A DNA stretch of 64,000 nt from Bacteroidota bacterium (GTDB lineage: Bacteria > Bacteroidota > Bacteroidia > 2-12-FULL-35-15), in NCBI GenBank assembly GCA_025963715.1, contig JAOQAG010000038.1:62001-126000 (forward strand). The letters run 5' to 3'. This document shows positions 63,601 through 64,000 of this stretch, piece after piece. The notes beneath the pieces were generated by a model. That model did not search any database. It had not been told where the DNA came from and worked only from the letters and a program-made list of their open reading frames with translations. A program made the position numbers and the translations under genes. Every line of letters starts with the position of its first letter. The stretch's first letter is position 1.

Positions 63601-64000
63601 CCAGTGCAACCGCTGTTGGCTGCGAATCATCCACAGTAATACTGAACTGCTGGCCGGTAAGGTCATAGATCGGAAGCGGGTTGGCTTCATCCGGAACAAC
63701 GTGTCCGTTCTCCTCTTTGAGGCCCGGCAGCTGCAAGCCCGACATGAGCATGCGGGATGATTGGTTAACGATCGCAGCAAAACTATCGCCCTGCAGGATC
63801 TGCGCAATCAGCACATCAATATCCTGTGCAGGCAGCAGTTTCACAAGCAACACGGTTCCGCTGGCATACAGGTTACTTACATTTTTAAGACGCGCAGCGG
63901 CATCTGTAACTGTCAGTCCGTATGTTTTTGAAATAACGGTAAAGCTCAGTTCGGAAGATACAGTTGTTTTTGCATCCGGTACTGTAACCGATGCAAGCGG
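57638..64000 (-). CDS. Giant multi-LysM-like protein (N-terminus beyond the window)
   Basis: 2120 residues are visible and the frame is open through base 64000, so the protein is longer. No standard single family is recognised. It contains about six or seven LysM-like modules, for example TVQEGDTLASLEALYPDLLEYN (63428-63553), LIQEGDKLETNSSGVSVATLATLN (60838-60965), IPYTILSGDTLNAVALRFNY (60500-60665) and VTQANDTFNSIISRFAEQHV (60050-60205). These are short helix-strand units of the type that bind chitin or peptidoglycan glycans. Between them are long beta-rich and helical regions (~57640-59000 and 61300-63300), some with LPGQAWEKARNARKALRAG-like helices. The C-terminus lacks an obvious type IX sorting domain. 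DNA is more GC-rich than the preceding 7 kb. Possible roles: a large surface, toxin or injection-type structural protein. Confidence 0.75.
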   Translation of the reverse strand, partial: PLASVTVPDAKTTVSSELSFTVISKTYGLTVTDAAARLKNVSNLYASGTVLLVKLLPAQDIDVLIAQILQGDSFAAIVNQSSRMLMSGLQLPGLKEENGHVVPDEANPLPIYDLTGQQFSITVDDSQPTAVALALSLFSEQTWIELFNSITVQEGDTLASLEALYPDLLEYNPGLNEETFKVGMVLLTAPVTTSLDYSYTNADIAADSPAAGLAIQPVPPTDVAPSILPVSGTVPRTYGLDHRVELQTPVTIPIPVVAGEENVTGNPGMWVLPAELQTKAQAGTLIAYEVLAAPLGGEAGAVATQIDNSTFGTMIPFKIKRLNGSSSEFNLIGVDTDKRSTLITLSNWLRVGTNSTNTVSYQLLSPSPDAANTSGVTVLTAAAADAYLIKSNLSTLSVPPSMMLREAVGGGSGNVYYASMNELADFLMLLWEGSVVGGTGYYFSPGQDLPGSAIDQQGNITLQLLVIAGTQQSVESGGRKLLAFNNCVLIGPGNENTQLSVFIQSAGSIDPSETVTQALMPPGNVGFELVLDNPETQSASFSADEIMLKTLYSLLCYEVAETAGSPFAADASGLPVLPNPTKNLPGQAWEKARNARKALRAGLVSEDEDDVLPYWQYSQVMPVSRFIIAGTAIASPAVLGLPLPAGDPYQGYGTQTQMPSASFVFTFGDVLGNRTGANATGTGATSVPVGYTDNMIGVGDWPSTARYYNVLPSGLGAQLSVYISPRPSEMLPTPSQSGTVNADQVVQQRDQFAQAYYQLVQPQINGWIVSSLNYVTDANFGNKGIAIGDISPLWKFAVGSYAVFSGLTQMTATSPANCNSLGDILTQYGVRNTELAQANADTLLPSLFGASLPVVPAYYPFVEHQSISQLYNMPPTGWPKPATDEDLLTMPENTGLLLKAGSSMVIPQITISTGATEPSTEMLTLANNNHTTVYDLAITNALQPVLEMGFEFKMEVDDVTEVVVTVDATTNSFDLVVKKYATLGVNTTVAALAALHSELTGMFAVNQSLFANTYLIQEGDKLETNSSGVSVATLATLNVDTPDLFDPGALIYFGNFSNVSMGSTIPTLQEFADRYACPADLLLDANAGLVLPQGTQIVVPGTLSWPTSESNMISIPYTILSGDTLNAVALRFNYVVTTASAALQLATVNQNMPGTIVPGIVIAIPVGGTTYNVNTGTGNPSFASVLVLLQAQAPTATLADLVNGMGATTGVLDPGGLFICPPAKFAQATAPETILATYGVTPASFALANVAMENLIGSGYTLYNVAKMVSVVTQANDTFNSIISRFAEQHVTISANEIIMANLAETFIAAGALAFIPPAEISFTANMGSGGPYLSPIVPLQVSLRLLRPEALINTYFKTATGTGSVEMTESDFPPPVNNTSADSGLTLNAFVAEMKLALPDLRIATAKVNGVKQDLWQINFDSNGIKEVELVGGTQVNNVAQPRFFALLPLYQFLVTRTISVAPLSSNGNLGTAQEIAFQSIDVELWARRFVEDMDRFLSGPYATAVYGDTTIRTQLDAVLDAKETLIPEIAAGLDTVLAITDPGKQAGLESAQESLEQQLGVSLAKTYEATVLIQYNSTVDSSWQTDPSLEPASLYGDGSIVAPGSNSMIPGLTMIAAKTDLSQASDFVNFLMILDNPAFHRDVSGMFGYALSHLEFNISGANMPGDYKSSDWLTFVPLQAGAEKPSALSGTDPGTVDVPVPLRNFPDLPKIVQQQANQNSPDGTQDVSQLSKWDYEFIYSHQHAEQDYVVITAQFNLTTPDMEARAEDNPRDLFTELAQYITVADELWNMLNSLTAEVPAFPPADIENAVRTYASLVTNVADYWSTRLPQEAFATNPTDQLVAGQTYFFNARVQYRTLVDTTVLVDTLTLTTPGNQQPGPNNTWPEGWVWGRKVDAEHPETESPEMYHQMTLVAGTGSAVYTVPSDIVVLPSWPEFRLVWKELNVGVIQNARSQMNVLRNQNLLDNVPTNPDFLFTTDTVVAASVVTPLNNFGTRVDITSLGANLTDALNACFTDLFGTQMNGQKITMGLSYGFELVAPSPPDPGLITYLPIGLYPNQTLSANTAAGINTAITSWQTTYQPVETGGEWVFSLKLYSQYTDETQTLMNIETLVYRMSQE

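Noticed and set aside
1-64000. tRNA or rRNA genes
   Set aside because: No cloverleaf with a T-loop GGTTCGAATCC-like motif or rRNA sequence was seen by eye; a tRNAscan run would be needed to be sure.

Overview
The window looks like a chromosomal segment of a Bacteroidota bacterium. Supporting signs are several TAnnTTTG -7 promoter elements (some with TTTG 19-20 bases upstream), no obvious Shine-Dalgarno sequences, outer-membrane barrels with carboxypeptidase-regulatory-like domains, TPR/beta-propeller/OmpA envelope proteins, membrane anti-sigma/DUF4097 proteins, DUF58, and Bacteroidota-type lipoproteins. I found no rRNA, tRNA, CRISPR array, transposase or phage gene.

Layout. 1-14.5 kb: the end of an AsmA-like protein; a PorE-like TPR/propeller/OmpA protein; a Tat-exported DsrE-like protein; a small barrel; an SRPBCC protein; an ECF sigma factor with its DUF4097 anti-sigma-like partner; pruA; a TPR-SpoIIE phosphatase; and two duplicated TonB-like proteins, one with a frameshift. 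14.8-34 kb: dnaE, a TPR membrane protein, an Ala/Lys-repeat protein, trxA, a DUF58 protein, two small paralogous lipoproteins, a cytochrome c/monooxygenase-like lipoprotein, a glycosyltransferase, a second SRPBCC protein, a membrane metallophosphoesterase, an AlkD-like protein, a LPG-synthase-type membrane protein, a HEAT protein and a beta-helix lipoprotein. 34.2-50.6 kb: a 2309-residue TPR/propeller/triple-SPOR protein followed 5 bases later by clpS, then an EamA transporter, ispH-DUF3108, and the surE/small membrane protein/lpxB/spoIID operon, then a DUF2279 protein. 50.6-57.6 kb: an AT-rich, repeat-dense stretch with three isolated genes (desaturase, outer-membrane barrel, NarL-type regulator). 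57.6-64 kb: the last 2120 residues of a more GC-rich giant protein with several LysM-like modules, running off the window.

The gene set is envelope-centred: lipid A (lpxB), isoprenoids (ispH), peptidoglycan-linked surface proteins (OmpA, SPOR, SpoIID, LysM-like) and TonB/outer-membrane barrels, mixed with housekeeping genes (dnaE, trxA, clpS, pruA, surE).

The most unusual feature is the intergenic DNA. At least 14 sites carry one nested palindromic repeat family: paired CCCGGG-type hairpins, often inside larger inverted arms rich in AAGTTTAAAGTT. Many copies begin within a few bases of a stop codon. Two further repeat families frame single genes: direct copies flank the desaturase and inverted copies flank the outer-membrane barrel gene. 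These repeats and the two giant proteins are the best candidates for undescribed biology.
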